Origin: Vermamoeba vermiformis
Lineage: Eukaryota > Tubulinea > Echinamoebida
Assembly: GCA_045837725.1 (NCBI GenBank)
Contig: JBEWZL010000063.1
Span: forward strand, 62,001 to 126,000
Length of the DNA stretch: 64,000 nt
Reading direction: 5' to 3'
Shown here: positions 23,701 to 34,630 of the stretch, piece by piece
How positions within the stretch are numbered: position 1 is the first letter of the stretch
How the letters are laid out: the number at the start of each line of letters is the position of its first letter
Position numbers and translations under genes: made by a program
Notes under the pieces: generated by a model
What the model saw: only the letters and a program-made list of their open reading frames with translations
Told to the model about the DNA's origin: nothing
Databases searched by the model: none

Positions 23701-25260
23701 TATTTTGGCTAAAGGTTGGGGTGGCACTTATGTCGAGAAATATCCCGACTTTATTTTCCCACTCGACGCAGTGCCTCACGATTGGCTGTTCCCTCAATTG
23801 ACTGCTGCTGTTCATCACGGTGGTGCTGGCACTACTGCTGCTGCCATGCGTGCTGGCATTCCAACAATGGTCGTGCCGTTCTTTGGCGACCAATTCTTCT
23901 GGGCCGACGTCGTAAGTGTACCCAAGCGAAATTTCGAGGAAAAAATGATCTAATTACGTTGTACTAGGTTGAAAGATTACGCAACGGACCTCGTCGCATT
24001 ACAGTGGACAATATGACCGTTGAAAATTTTGCCGCGGCTTTGACTCAAATGGCCACTGACAACATTATGCGCAAAGTAGCTACCACCCTTGGTGAACATA
24101 TTCGCTCTCAAAACGGACCTGAGCGCGCTGTTCACTTGATCCATCAAGCCGTTCATGAATGGGAAAGTTCACAGAAAGTCAAGTCGACGAAGACGAACAT
24201 CAGGTACAACGAAGTCAAAGTCATTATTCGCAACAATACTAGGTACAGATTGCGAAGAAAGAGTTGGCAATTGAAGCAAGGTGATTGGGTAAGTTTTTTT
24301 AATTCCCTTGAAATTTCTTCGAAACTAAATTTGGATCCGCAGATCTCGGTCCCTGCTGAATTCATCCCTGCTCACTCTACGATTGATATTAAGATAAAGC
24401 AAAACACCAACACCATCTTCAACGATACCGAGGGCTTTGTCGAGTATACTTGTGCCGACAAACTGTTGAACAATGCTCGCCGTTGGTCTTCAACGAGCGG
24501 AGATCTGACACCAAACAAAAGGTCTGAAAGTCCAAGCAAGACAAGATCTACATCTTCTTCGCAAGATTTTAGCTCTACTAGCGCTTCTGCAGCTTCGTCA
24601 TCAATAACTTTCAATTTCTCATCGTTGCTGCTTGGATCTTTGGTTGGCAAGAAAAACAGCGGCCGCGCCAGATCCAGCGATGAAAAGTTTGAAGTGGAGA
24701 CTAAACAGAACTTCAAAAAGATTGAATTTGAGATTAACGAAGCTGCTGAACACCCTCATGAGTCCATTGAAACACTAATGGAAAATCTTGAAATTTCGGA
24801 GGAAGATCCGACGTCAAGCCACGAATCCGATAACGACAATACTATTGGTGAGAAGCACAATGGCAGCAAGCAACGAGGATTTACAGTCATTATTGACAAT
24901 CAAACTGAATACGAACTTACTCGTACTCAATGCTCGTTGAAACACGGTGACTGGATCCAATTCGCTCCTGAAAAGGTAAATTAACAATTAATTTCCTAAT
25001 TAATTAAGTGAGATGTATACTAACGTCTACTTTTCCAGATTAAGCCAAAAATGAAAGCGAAGTTAATTACGCGTCAAGTTTTCAACTTTGGCGTGCCTTC
25101 AATCTTCGTGTCGTACTTGACTACGATCAATAATAAGCAAGAAATATTATCGATCTATTACAAACAAAAACGCGATGCGAAACACGTGCTGAGAAGCAAC
25201 GCGCTGACGATGACCTTGACTCCCACATCCAAGTCTGAATTCCTCATTACCGTTGCCTAA
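20745..25260 (+). CDS. GRAM/PH sterol 3-beta-glucosyltransferase with two C-terminal beta-sandwich-like repeats
   Basis: Large multi-exon gene, start MELSEKQVETG at 20745, stop at 25258-25260. The order of domains is that of ATG26/UGT51-type enzymes. First comes a GRAM-like entry (FICTLSGSATVMGHLMLLEK, HLCFAQEPK) interrupted by a PH domain (LEGHVMIKRLKK, WGFLFSTTAANFSVIVDS, EGEAWIQLIKS). A second GRAM follows (HSKFKLAEGEKLHAVYNCAL, GKLYVSDQYICYF, IIIPMSEVTDVKKYK), then the GT-B glycosyltransferase (PKRITITLVGTRGDVQPFMS, CFAGVHVAEKLNIPHVVAF). The donor-sugar motif is intact: VHHGGAGTTAAAMRAGIPTM and VVPFFGDQFFWA. It would transfer glucose from UDP-glucose to membrane sterols. After the enzyme there are two related repeats (VKVIIRNNTRYRLRR...KQGDW and FTVIIDNQTEYELTR...KHGDW), separated by an S/T-rich linker; such a tail is not standard for this family. 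Confidence 0.9.
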
Positions 25261-25421
25261 TCATACAAAAACAATAAAATATTTATTTAACAACCAATAA
25301 TAAGCACATAATTTTAACGAGACCCATTGTAAATGGTTCATACGGCAAAAAGTTTTTGATGATCAATCTCAGTTGCTGGCAGTCCATTGTCAAAAAATTG
25401 CCTCTAATAAATTAACAATTG

Positions 25422-28193
25422 GCTGTGTGAGTAATCAACACTGCCAAATCTGGCTGTATCTGCAATATTTTTTCAACTGCCTCACTGGCTGACATTCGTT
25501 GTCCTAATTAACGAAGGAATTAGCTTGACTCACACTAGAGCTTGCTTAAACTTACCCCAGTCTCTTGAAATCATGTTCTTTGCAATCAGTGATGCCTCAG
25601 CACAATGAAATCTGTTCTCAACTCGACTGACCAGTTGTTGGAAAAATTTGTGGTCTTCTTCTTCAATCTTCACTCCATACAACTGCAAATATCGAATGGT
25701 TAGTCAAATGTAGCGTTGTATTAAGAGTTTGGTAAGTACCAGTGAAATAAACATGAGTCCAGCACTGAAAATATCTGATGCAAAACCAATGTGATTCCAT
25801 TCTTTTACTTCAGGTGCTGCATAGCGCTCAGTGTACCCTGCACAAGGTACCAAGCTGCAAATTCCAAATTAATTAAGACCTGCAAACAACACTTTGGTAA
25901 ACTTACCTGTTCCTCTCAACAGCAATAATTGAGTAGCCAAAATCTATCACTTTAATCGTAGGTTTTTGGGCATCATAGACAACATTTTCAAATTTGACAT
26001 CACTGTGAATTACTCCTTGAGAATGAATATCATCCAATGCCTAACACATGACTTAGTGTTATGACTAAGCATGACCAGGCATGTGTACAATACCTTCAAG
26101 AGCAGTAGCATGTACTTCAAGACATCATTCAAAGATTGTGGTTTGAAATAGTGCTCGCCCTTGACAAATTCCAAGCCCAATGAATGAGCTGTGACATAGA
26201 TCACAGTTGGAACACAAGAAAGACCTAAAATGATTAATAATCTGACGTAACAAGTTTTGGAGATTGCCTTTTAGTTGTTGGTAGATTTTGTGTTCATTTG
26301 CAAGTAGTTTCAGACTATCAGCACCAAACAGTTTAACAATGAGCTGTCGATGTGATGCAAAACTTGCCAAGTAAACTGTGACTTTTGAGTTCTTGTAAAT
26401 GCATCTAAATAACTTTAGATTGCAGACATCTTCTAGCACACCTCCGCTAGAATCACTTGAACTGTGATGTTCTGATGAAGGTATTTTGGCTCCAAGTTCA
26501 GACTTTTTGTATTTTTGACCTTCAAAAGCTTGCTTGAAGCACCTTCGCTGAAGCAGTCTGCAAATGTAGATTAATAGGTGCCTTGAAATGTCAGTCAGCA
26601 TACCTTAATCTGCATAATCGCCATAAAAATATTGCAAATTCATAGAATTGATGGTCATCCTTGAGATCCCAATTGAATAGTTGTGTGGCCTCCAATCGAG
26701 GCTTTGGAGCTGTACCTTCAACTTTCTGATTGTTCAAAGGAAGTGGTTGAAGTGGTCTCATTACAAACAACACCACATGTTCTTTATCAAGAGTGTAACC
26801 AAATGTCAGCAAGTTATCCATTTGAGTGATGTACTGAAGCACTGAAGAGATGACTCCAAGCTCTGTCACTAGCTTATTCCTGTAATGTAGCAGTGTTAGT
26901 TTAAGAAAGTGCAACTTGCCTGATTTAGTAACTCACATAACAGATCCATCTGTTTGATTTTTCTTCAACTCAACAACAAAATCCAATAGCAGATGAGAAG
27001 AGTCACCAAACTTTGCTTCTAGTCCTTTGAATGGCTCTTGATTGAGATTCAAAGACTTGTCACTAAAATCAGCCTGATTGTTAGTCACCATGACAAGCCA
27101 ACCATCAGCAATGTCAGGTTTCAGTGCATGTGGCCCATCTGCAAATGAACAAAACTTGGGTGTTGTTATGGCAGCGTCAGTGATGGTCTCATGAGTACAA
27201 AGTGCATTCAGCCTGCAAAGATTGTTACAGTCACAACCAGACTAGACTCACTTTACATACCCTGTTGTTAGTCCTTGTAGAGATGTTGCTTCAAACAGTG
27301 GTTGATAAACACTTGATTTCCATTGTGCCTCTGACCTCACTGTGCTGTTTAAAAAGTGGTCTTTCATCTGATTGGAAACACAATTTGTTAGCTTAAGCAT
27401 GTTAATCAAATAACAAGTTTTACCTTTTGGCGTATCTTTAGCACGAGTATCCAATAATCCTCATATTCTGTCTCATTTCCAATAAGATTGAGCCTCAAAG
27501 GGGTCCCTGGCTGGTTTGGATCTGAAACTTGAATGACTGCAGGTTCGTCCGACTCAGGAATTCCAGTTGGCTTGAAAAGTCCTTGGCTAATCCGCAGTTT
27601 CTAAATATTGATTAGAAGACATAACACCAGTACGTGACGTGCCTTAAATCGTTCTGTTTTAGGGATGGAAATGGGATAAAGTAACATCTCTTGCAGCGGC
27701 TTGAGCAGATCCGGAAGTTGAGTTGATTGTTTCGGGTCGTGCACACGCTTAATAATGCCCTCTGCGTAGCAATCGTATTCGTTTATAGTCGTCGAATTTG
27801 AGGGCTCAGTCTTGTGTTCTGAACTTCGTAAAGTCGAATTAATATTTAATTAATAATTTGCGTTTATTTTATGCTATTACCTGCTTCCATTTTTTCTTCT
27901 AGTCGCAGTACGAAATTCTTTACCTCTGCTAGATTTATTACCGCTGACTCGGTAATCTTAATCTCGGCTCTGAATTCGTTATCTTCCTTTGGCACGTACA
28001 GTAACCGATACTTTGGCTTGCCATTTATTTTGAATTTTTTCCTAAGCTGTTCGCCTGTATTTTGGAGAGATTCAAACGTATGGATCAGCGGTTCGGGATC
28101 CTCTGTTTCGCTAAAATTGTAAAGCGGAATGGCTGTAGTAAATTTAAGTTGTTAGTCGAATGATATTGATATACCAGACTTACCTATTTCCAT
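25422..28193 (-). CDS. Crinkler-like protein: PD-(D/E)XK-fold-like region followed by a divergent protein kinase
   Basis: Minus-strand multi-exon gene, ATG at 28193 (MEI then a spliced TAIPLYNFSETEDPEP), TAA at 25422-25424. The central part has HALKPDIADGWLVMV followed by LLLDFVVELKKNQ, the D...E-x-K spacing of restriction-endonuclease-fold domains. The C-terminal half is a kinase: VTVYLASFASHRQLIVKLFG (ATP lysine in IVKLF), VIHSDVKFENVVYD (HSD in place of HRD, catalytic Asp kept), VIDFGYS and a YAAPEVKEW segment with SDIFSAG. The HRD arginine is replaced by serine, so regulation probably does not need activation-loop phosphorylation. This two-part layout is that of eukaryotic Crinkler/REase-plus-kinase effectors and some FunK1-type kinases. 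The nuclease assignment is an inference from motif spacing; the kinase is secure. Base and codon use look like the neighbours. Confidence 0.72.
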
Positions 28194-28319
28194 TGTTGCA
28201 TTCAACACAGGTTCAAATCAAAAAATGGCGCCATATTTCTTCGTTTTTGCACTTTTTTTAAATTCACGCGAACGATGAATCTTGGCAATAATTCGTTTTT
28301 ATCGTACGGTGTTAATTTG

Positions 28320-29614
28320 TTATTTCTTGATCGTACATACGAGGTGCAATCCCGAATGATCTGAAAGTGCAGTTTTGCAACCAGAAATTACGGACGATAG
28401 TATCTGCATGGACTTGGGCTTGAAATAAGGTTGATAATTTTTCAAGCAAATTCGGTCCAATCGGTGGCGCTCAAAAGTGTTCCCTGGCTTGGATCCCTGA
28501 ACCGCTTTCCACATGTCCGTATAACCTACACAAAATGCATACGTTATACTAATATCTCTACGTATTGTATAATTATTATTAAGATATATCATTCTGTTCA
28601 GCTCAGGTTCGAACGTTTGGATCCGGTTATAACTTTTCGTACCTGCGTCTTCGAAGAACTTATCTTCAGTATCTATATGAAAGTTATAATCGCCCATGAT
28701 ACAAACAGTATCTTCTTGTCGAGTCTTAGAATATAACCACTGTAGTTGATCGCTGCGCTTATTGTGTCCTGCGTAATCGCTGTCGAGATGTACGGCCATC
28801 GCGTCAATTGTGTGCAACTTTCCTCCGATATCAAACCTAAATCCAACAATCAGACTCGCATCAGTGCATTACTGAACTATTATTATGAACATTGATAATA
28901 TCGTATGAAGGTTAGAGTGTTAAAACATACGTGATGCATCCAGCGGTGACTTTTCGGTGGCTCCAGGGAATGTCCCACAGTACTAATTTAGAAAACGGAT
29001 AGCGCGATAATAAGCACGTTTTGTATGAGGTCTACATTGCAATACAATTAGCACCAGGTAACCTCTAAGACGGATGGATCCGAATGGTAGGAACTTACAG
29101 GTTGGGATTGCTGTGTGACGAGGGACATATAATAGTTATCTCTTACATATTGATTATTCTGCAGTAACTTTGTAGCAGGTACTGTTGTCTCGACGAGTGC
29201 AATGAGATCTGCGTTCGTGTCTTCAAAATGTTTAACGAGGGCATTGATACGTGCTTCTCGATCTTCCTCGAATATCCAGATATTATATGATATTATATTC
29301 AGTTTTTTCGGAGCCTTGACGCTTGGAACGAGATCCTTACGAAATTGAATTAAGACCAAAATTTCAATTTAATTTTTAAAAATTACCTGAGGCACCCACT
29401 CGTTTTTATCAACGTTAAATCGCAACATTTGAAGGTCAATCGATTTTAATTTTGAAGTGTCTCCCGAAGGCTGACCACCGCCGACAGTCTGGAATAATAC
29501 GGTCAACTACTGTAAAACAAAACATGCTGCACGTACACCTAAAGACTGTTGAGGTGGAGGATCAACATTGTTAAGTTGTCTTTTCTTTTGCTGTAACGCC
29601 TTTGCCAGATCCAT
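28320..29614 (-). CDS. Endonuclease/exonuclease/phosphatase (EEP) family protein, TDP2-like
   Basis: Minus-strand gene of about six exons; start MDLAKALQQKKRQLNNVDPP at 29614, stop at 28320-28322. The EEP metal-dependent fold is shown by LNIISYNIWIF (metal-binding Asn), LIALVETTV (catalytic Glu), VCIMGDYNFHIDTED (GDxN) and TALSDHSGLHLVC (SDH). These four motifs in this order fit the Mg-dependent phosphodiesterase family that includes tyrosyl-DNA phosphodiesterase 2. TDP2 repairs topoisomerase 2 adducts by cutting 5'-phosphotyrosyl bonds. The TDP2 signature TWN/LQE is here YNI/VET, so the exact substrate is open; other EEP hydrolases are possible. The region upstream of its start holds the first tRNA-Phe module. 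Confidence 0.8.
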
Positions 29615-29660
29615 CGCTAGTTAGAGATGCAGTGTATTTGATGCAAACTAACGAAATATT

Positions 29661-29921
29661 GTGGTGCAATGATTTGAATAAGATAGAAAAATAAATGCAT
29701 CGCAGGAAATGGCGGGCCAAGAGAAGGGAGGCAAAAAAGAGAAAAAAACAAAAAAAGAAATGCCGCGACCCGGGATTGAACCGGGGGCCTCTAGATCTTC
29801 AGTCTAACGCTCTCCCAACTGAGCTATCGCGGCTGATCATATTTCGGAAACGACCTCGCACAACGACCAGTCACCATCGACGCAACAAAATCACCGTCTT
29901 TCGGTTTTGCTCTTCTTGCTC
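29661..29921. repeat. Duplicated tRNA-Phe module, copy 1
   Basis: About 260 bp nearly identical to 34262-34526, in the same orientation. It includes the tRNA, an A-rich purine tract on its left and a conserved flank on its right. Identity outside the tRNA is as high as inside it, so this is a recent segmental copy, not just tRNA similarity. Confidence 0.9.
29762..29833 (-). tRNA. tRNA-Phe (GAA)
   Basis: A complete 72-nt cloverleaf on the minus strand: acceptor GCCGCGA pairs with TCGCGGC, D arm TAGCTCAGTTGGGAGAGC (A box), anticodon loop CTGAAGA with anticodon GAA at 29808-29810, and T arm with GGTTCAATCCC (B box). There is no intron and no encoded CCA, as usual in eukaryotes. On the minus strand a T run follows the 3' end within a few bases, a Pol III terminator. 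Confidence 0.97.
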
Positions 29922-29959
29922 TTAGTTGCTCATTTCTTGCAATCGACCAACAGAGTACC

Positions 29960-31389
29960 ATGGAGCAAAACCAACAACCATCGTTTCAAAAGCCTACCAA
30001 GCGTATTCATAATCAGACAGACTTGCAAATATTTTTAAAATCGCCTACGTGCCATCTGCTTCGTGCTTACCTCGGAAGTTTGAACGAGTGCGTTAAAGGC
30101 AAAAGCAACAGTACTGAATGTCACGTTTCACCTGTAAGTTGAAGATCAGAATAATTTCGTAATTTATTTAAATATTTAAATTCCGCTTGCCATCAAATTC
30201 TCACTAAAATATTACACATTGTTTATAATAATTAATTTTACTCCAAATAAATTACTAATAATTTTGGGAAACAATAAAAGGCCGTGGAACGTGTCTGCAG
30301 TGTTTTAAACACTCTAGCTCAATGGATTGATGATATACCACCTATTCAACAACCAATGCGATATGGTAATAAGGTACGTTATCTGTGACGCGTGTAATAA
30401 ATGAAAATACACGTAATTAATTTTTATCCTTTATTTTGTAGGCCTATCGCGACTGGTTTGAAAAGAATGTACAGGTAAATTATCACTATACTATGTCAAT
30501 TATATCCTGACCATTATTTAGAACGCGGAAGACTTGATGAAGCAGATGTTGCCTGAAAATCTTCATGCCGCTGCAGTCGAGTTGGCGGCGTACTGGACAG
30601 GTTGTTTTGGTGATAAAACTAGAATAGACTATGGCACAGGCCACGAGACAACATTTATGGCATTCTGCTGCTGCTTGCAAAAATTAGGCGTGTTCACCGA
30701 TGAAGACAGGACAGCTGTTGTATTGAAAGTTTTCAACACGTACTTGGCACTAATGAGAAAATTGCAACGGACTTACTTCCTAGAACCCGCCGGCTCGCAT
30801 GGAGTATGGAGGTATGTCCAAATAAGGAAATACTAAGACCGCTAGAACTAACGCAACATGCGTAGTCTCGACGATTACCAATTTTTGCCATTTTATTTTG
30901 GTTCGTCACAATTGGTCGGTCATCGATCCATTTTGCCCAAATCAGTGCGGTCACGTGACACCGTTGAAGCTCACAGCGATAACTATATGTACTTAGCTTG
31001 TATCAAATTTATTTATGATGTAAGTAACAGATCCACATGACAGTTTCTCGGCGAAATTTCTTCTCGGATTATCGACGCCACTGATATTTGCAGCTTTGTG
31101 ACGACTTCTTTATTAGGTAAAATCAGGTGCGTTTGCCGAGAATTCACCAATTTTGGACTCGATTGCGGAAGTGCCCATGTGGGAGAAAGTCAATCAAGGC
31201 ATGTTGAAGATGTATAATGCGGAAGTACTAGGCAAGTTCCCAGTCATGCAACACTTTTTGTTCGGATCCATTTTGCCGTTCCCCGAGCCAGGCACAGTGG
31301 AAGTTGCCCCATCACCGACAACGTCTCCCGCGACCTCACCAGCCATGAGCCATCATCCTCATGCTCACCACCCATACGCGAAGAAATAG
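29960..31389 (+). CDS. PTPA: PP2A phosphatase activator (PTPA) family
   Basis: Six exons from ATG 29960 ([20 protein letters not shown]) to TAG 31387-31389. Family motifs are dense and in order: [113 protein letters not shown] and [19 protein letters not shown] is a peptidyl-prolyl isomerase-like chaperone that binds and activates the PP2A catalytic subunit in the cytosol and nucleus. The tail is extended by a T/S/P/H-rich segment ending HAHHPYAKK, of unknown role. It is followed after about 90 bp by the 2H phosphoesterase on the same strand. Confidence 0.96.
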
Positions 31390-31480
31390 AATTGATCACG
31401 TGATTGTGTTCACTGACTGTACAAAACTACCAATTTTTGAGCGAGAATAAAACTTCGAATAATTTCGGCAGCGAACAACA

Positions 31481-32144
31481 ATGGAACAAAATTTTATGTA
31501 TGATTATACGATTTACAAAACGGTTATTAATAAATACTAATATTAGGACCTCGCCTGACGACGAGTACATTGTCTATTTGAGACCTCGAGGAAACTTGGC
31601 AACAATTCTTCAACAATATTCTGAAAATTCAAAAGTCATTATTGAAAATGAAGCGCACAAATATCTACCGCATTGCACGTTGACTGGATTTTTTAAAATT
31701 CAGCAAAGTATTGAATTGACAAAATTAACCTCGTTATTGCACGAGTCCGTGGCAGGCATCGAGAACAGATTGAACGACATCATTGCCCTCACTCATATTT
31801 TCGACAATGAAAGATTCATTGGCCTAAGTTTCAACGACAAACAAATGCTGCAAGAATTACGGCCAAGAATTGAAGATTTCGCGAAGAAAATGGAGCAGTA
31901 CGGAGCTCATGTTCGCGTAAAACCAGAACCAACCTCTCATTATCATATAAGCTTAGCATATGGAACAGTATTTACTCAACCTATCAAACAGCAACTACTT
32001 AATTTGGTTGACACCCTAAACATCACATCCGCATTCAAAGAGGTCGAATGGGCAATCGAAATATATTGCAGAAAATCAAAGGATCAAACAGCAGAACAAT
32101 GGATGAGCGAAAGTATTGAAGAGCAGTTAAAGCACAGGCAATAA
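31481..32144 (+). CDS. 2H phosphoesterase (UBASH3-type cyclic phosphodiesterase fold)
   Basis: Two exons: a 17-base first exon (ATG at 31481, MEQNF...) and a long second exon beginning near 31548, giving about 205 residues. The short first exon is chosen because it joins in frame to TSPDDEYIVYLRPRGN; reading straight through from further upstream gives no sensible start. The two H-x-(T/S) motifs of the 2H superfamily are present: YLPHCTLTGFF and HYHISLAYGT, about 130 residues apart. 2H enzymes open cyclic phosphodiesters or cut 2'-5' linkages in RNA. PHCTLTGFF is closest to the phosphoesterase part of UBASH3/Sts proteins and 2'-5' RNA ligase-like enzymes; substrate unknown. Confidence 0.75.
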
Positions 32145-32465
32145 AACTTCATTTACAGTAGACTTATATTTCCCATTTGCTTTCGTCTAAACAAGCTGTT
32201 TGACTCATCATTATAAATGAATACCACAGTGACTAATTCGAGATGCATTTGATATCGCATCTATGGTGAATAGCACTATTTGCCAAAGCTGTCGATTAGA
32301 TTCGGATCTCCTCGAACCACGGTGATGTAGTGTTGCACACTAATATAGCCAGGTATAGCCATGCCAACAATATTGTATCACAGCTCAATTTCATATTGAA
32401 CTGTGGCGTGGCACGGGCGTTAAAGTCATGTTCACTTTGAAGCAGATCTCGTGTCATGTGCACAT
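32145..32465. other. Convergent 3' region
   Basis: About 320 bp between two convergent genes. On the minus strand a short open stretch near 32283-32341 reads HYITVVRGDPNLIDSFGK then a stop, behind a plausible acceptor. It could be an unplaced 3' exon of the RING gene, but I could not find an in-frame donor. Confidence 0.3.
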
Positions 32466-34210
32466 CTATCTAGTCATCAATCTCGTCACTATTAGCTGCA
32501 AATCAGTCTTGAAGGGCTCGATAGTGACTTCATCCAACTGTTGGCGCTTATACGGGCCTCGATGCAAGTACGTTTTGAACTCGTCAAGTGCCGCCTCGAC
32601 AATAGCTTTGAATCGTTCTTTGTCGATAGTACCATTCGTATAATAAGGCTGCAGTAGTGTCTTGATATAGACATTCGCGTGAAAACAGATCTGCTTGGTC
32701 GTGTAGTCCATCGGCATGGCCTGTTGAATGTTGTCAAAATGTCGACCCGGCTGCTTGTTCTCCTTATCATTGTGGTGATGACGACCTTCACGAGGGCTAG
32801 GTGACGACGACTCCTGTGAATTTCGATGGAATTTCTCTAACGCGCTTTGCGCTGATTGGAGCAAAATGTTGTTTGATTGGACCCCAAGCCCGTTTCTTCT
32901 TGGTGGCGCTGGCTTTACTTGGGACAGAACACTTGAGAGCCCCTTTCCGTTGGCATTAGTTTGATTGCTATTGGCTGCATTAATGGCTGCCTTGATGTTG
33001 TTGGCCAAGCTGTTCGAGTTCGGGTTGACTTCAAATCTGACGTTCCGAAACAGATCTGAGCTCGTTAGCTTTCTTGGCTCGGGCTTCTCAACACTGTCGT
33101 TCAATGGATCTTCTATCGCTATGTTATTTTTATCGTTATTGTTTAACGAGAGCGCCACAGGAGTGTTCGTTCGCTGGATGCCGCGAGTAGGAGTATTGTT
33201 GTTATTTGTATTGGAGTTATTGCCATTGCGTCCATTAAGTACTTGCAATTGTCTGCGAGACTGCTCTACTTGTTGTCGTAGTTTAGCCATTTCAGACAAG
33301 CTTTGTGACCGCTTCATTTCAGCAGGCTTGGATCTCGTCGACGCAGCGCGTGCCATGGTGTGCAAGGGCTGTGATAGGGACGTCTTGAAGACTGGTCGGG
33401 TTGGGGTATGTTGATCGCCTTGTGGCAGTGTATTTACAGGTGAGATAAGAGGTGGAAGTATTCGCATCCTTCAAAAAATATAGCCGTTAATATTGAGTTA
33501 CAAAATCTTCTTAGACTACAACTAGCATCGTAGACTCGTTTAACGCGACCTACAATGTGCTGCCTCAAGGCAATACTTACCTTTTGTTTGGAGAGCTGTG
33601 ATCGTCAGACTCCTGCGAGGATCGCTTTCTTTTTCTTTGGGACTGTATCTGCTCCTCATACTCCCAGCTGCCCACATCTTGGCTATTACTGTATTCTACA
33701 TCGTCATCGTCGACTACAAAACTATCGCTTTCATCGCTGTAATAGTCCTATTGAAGATAAGTTAATTCGTATTCTCGTGACAGGATTGATCTCGGCAGGA
33801 CTTACTGGTAATCCTTCATCGATCTTGAGCTCCTAGTAAAATAATAGGACATTAATAAACATACGACACGGCAAAGAAATCTCTTATACCTTTCGGGAGA
33901 CCTTCAAACATTTAATAATATTTCCATCTGCTCCTGCCTGAGTAATAGCTGAAAAATGAACCTTGCATAGCGGACACCTGATATGAAAGCACGTTAAAAA
34001 TGCCGTTTATTATGTTGTAGTTATCTACCTTGTTGAAATTTTACTCCAATCCTGAATGCATCCGAAGCTGCAGGAAAAATTAATAAACGCGTCGATCGTA
34101 CGTATATTTTTTTACCAAAATTTATGGCAGCAAGTGTCCAACGAGCAGAATTTGTCACTCGTCTCAGGAACAGGATCGAGGCAGATTCCACAGTCAGGGA
34201 CTTCACTCAT
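32466..34210 (-). CDS. RING-finger protein with PHRF1/SCAF-like C-terminus
   Basis: Minus-strand gene starting MSEVPDCGICLDPVPETSDK at 34210; about six short exons then one long last exon (33467-32466). The first three exons build a RING: CGICLD, CSLDTCCHKF, CFGCIQDWSK, CPLCKVHF. Then come an acidic stretch (DDDDVEYSNSQD) and a basic NLS-like SQRKRKRSSQESDD, a long N/S-rich linker with short basic helices (MKRSQSLSEMAKLRQQVEQS), and a C-terminal helical domain (ANVYIKTLLQPYYTNG, IDKERFKAIVEAALDEF, FKTDLQLIVTRL). That last block resembles the C-terminal domain of PHRF1/SCAF11-type nuclear proteins that bind RNA polymerase II. The RING is clear; the PHRF1-like assignment is moderate because no PHD finger is present. 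Nuclear ubiquitin-ligase role is inferred. Confidence 0.7.
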
Positions 34211-34261
34211 GCAAGTAGCTGAAGGGGTACTGCGTGGTGATTGTCATAGTGTTAATGACTT

Positions 34262-34526
34262 GTGGTGTAAAGACGTGAATAAGACAGAAAAAAAAATTGC
34301 ATCGCAGGAAATGGCGGGCCAAGAGAGAAGGGAGGCAAAAAAGAGAAAAAACAAAAAAAGAAATGCCGCGACCCGGGATTGAACCGGGGGCCTCTAGATC
34401 TTCAGTCTAACGCTCTCCCAACTGAGCTATCGCGGCTGATCATATTTCGGAAACGACCTCGCACAACGACCAGTCACCACCGACGCAACAAAATCACTGT
34501 CTTTCGGTTTTGCTCTTCTCGCTCTT
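34262..34526. repeat. Duplicated tRNA-Phe module, copy 2
   Basis: Copy of 29661-29921. Like copy 1 it starts about 50 bp upstream of the start codon of a minus-strand gene. Confidence 0.9.
34365..34436 (-). tRNA. tRNA-Phe (GAA), second copy
   Basis: Same 72-nt tRNA, identical to the copy at 29762-29833 as far as I can read, with the same T-run terminator downstream on the minus strand. Confidence 0.97.
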
Positions 34527-34630
34527 TGTGCCGGTCGTTAAAACAGCGCAGAGTTTTCTTCTTTCGTACGACGTATCGTCACTCCTTCCTAGTTGTAATT
34601 TGAAAAATTTACCGTTTTTTACAGAAGGAA

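Noticed and set aside
29695-29925. Plus-strand open frame across the tRNA-Phe module
   Set aside because: It translates the antisense of the tRNA and a purine tract; same artefact at 34379-34603.
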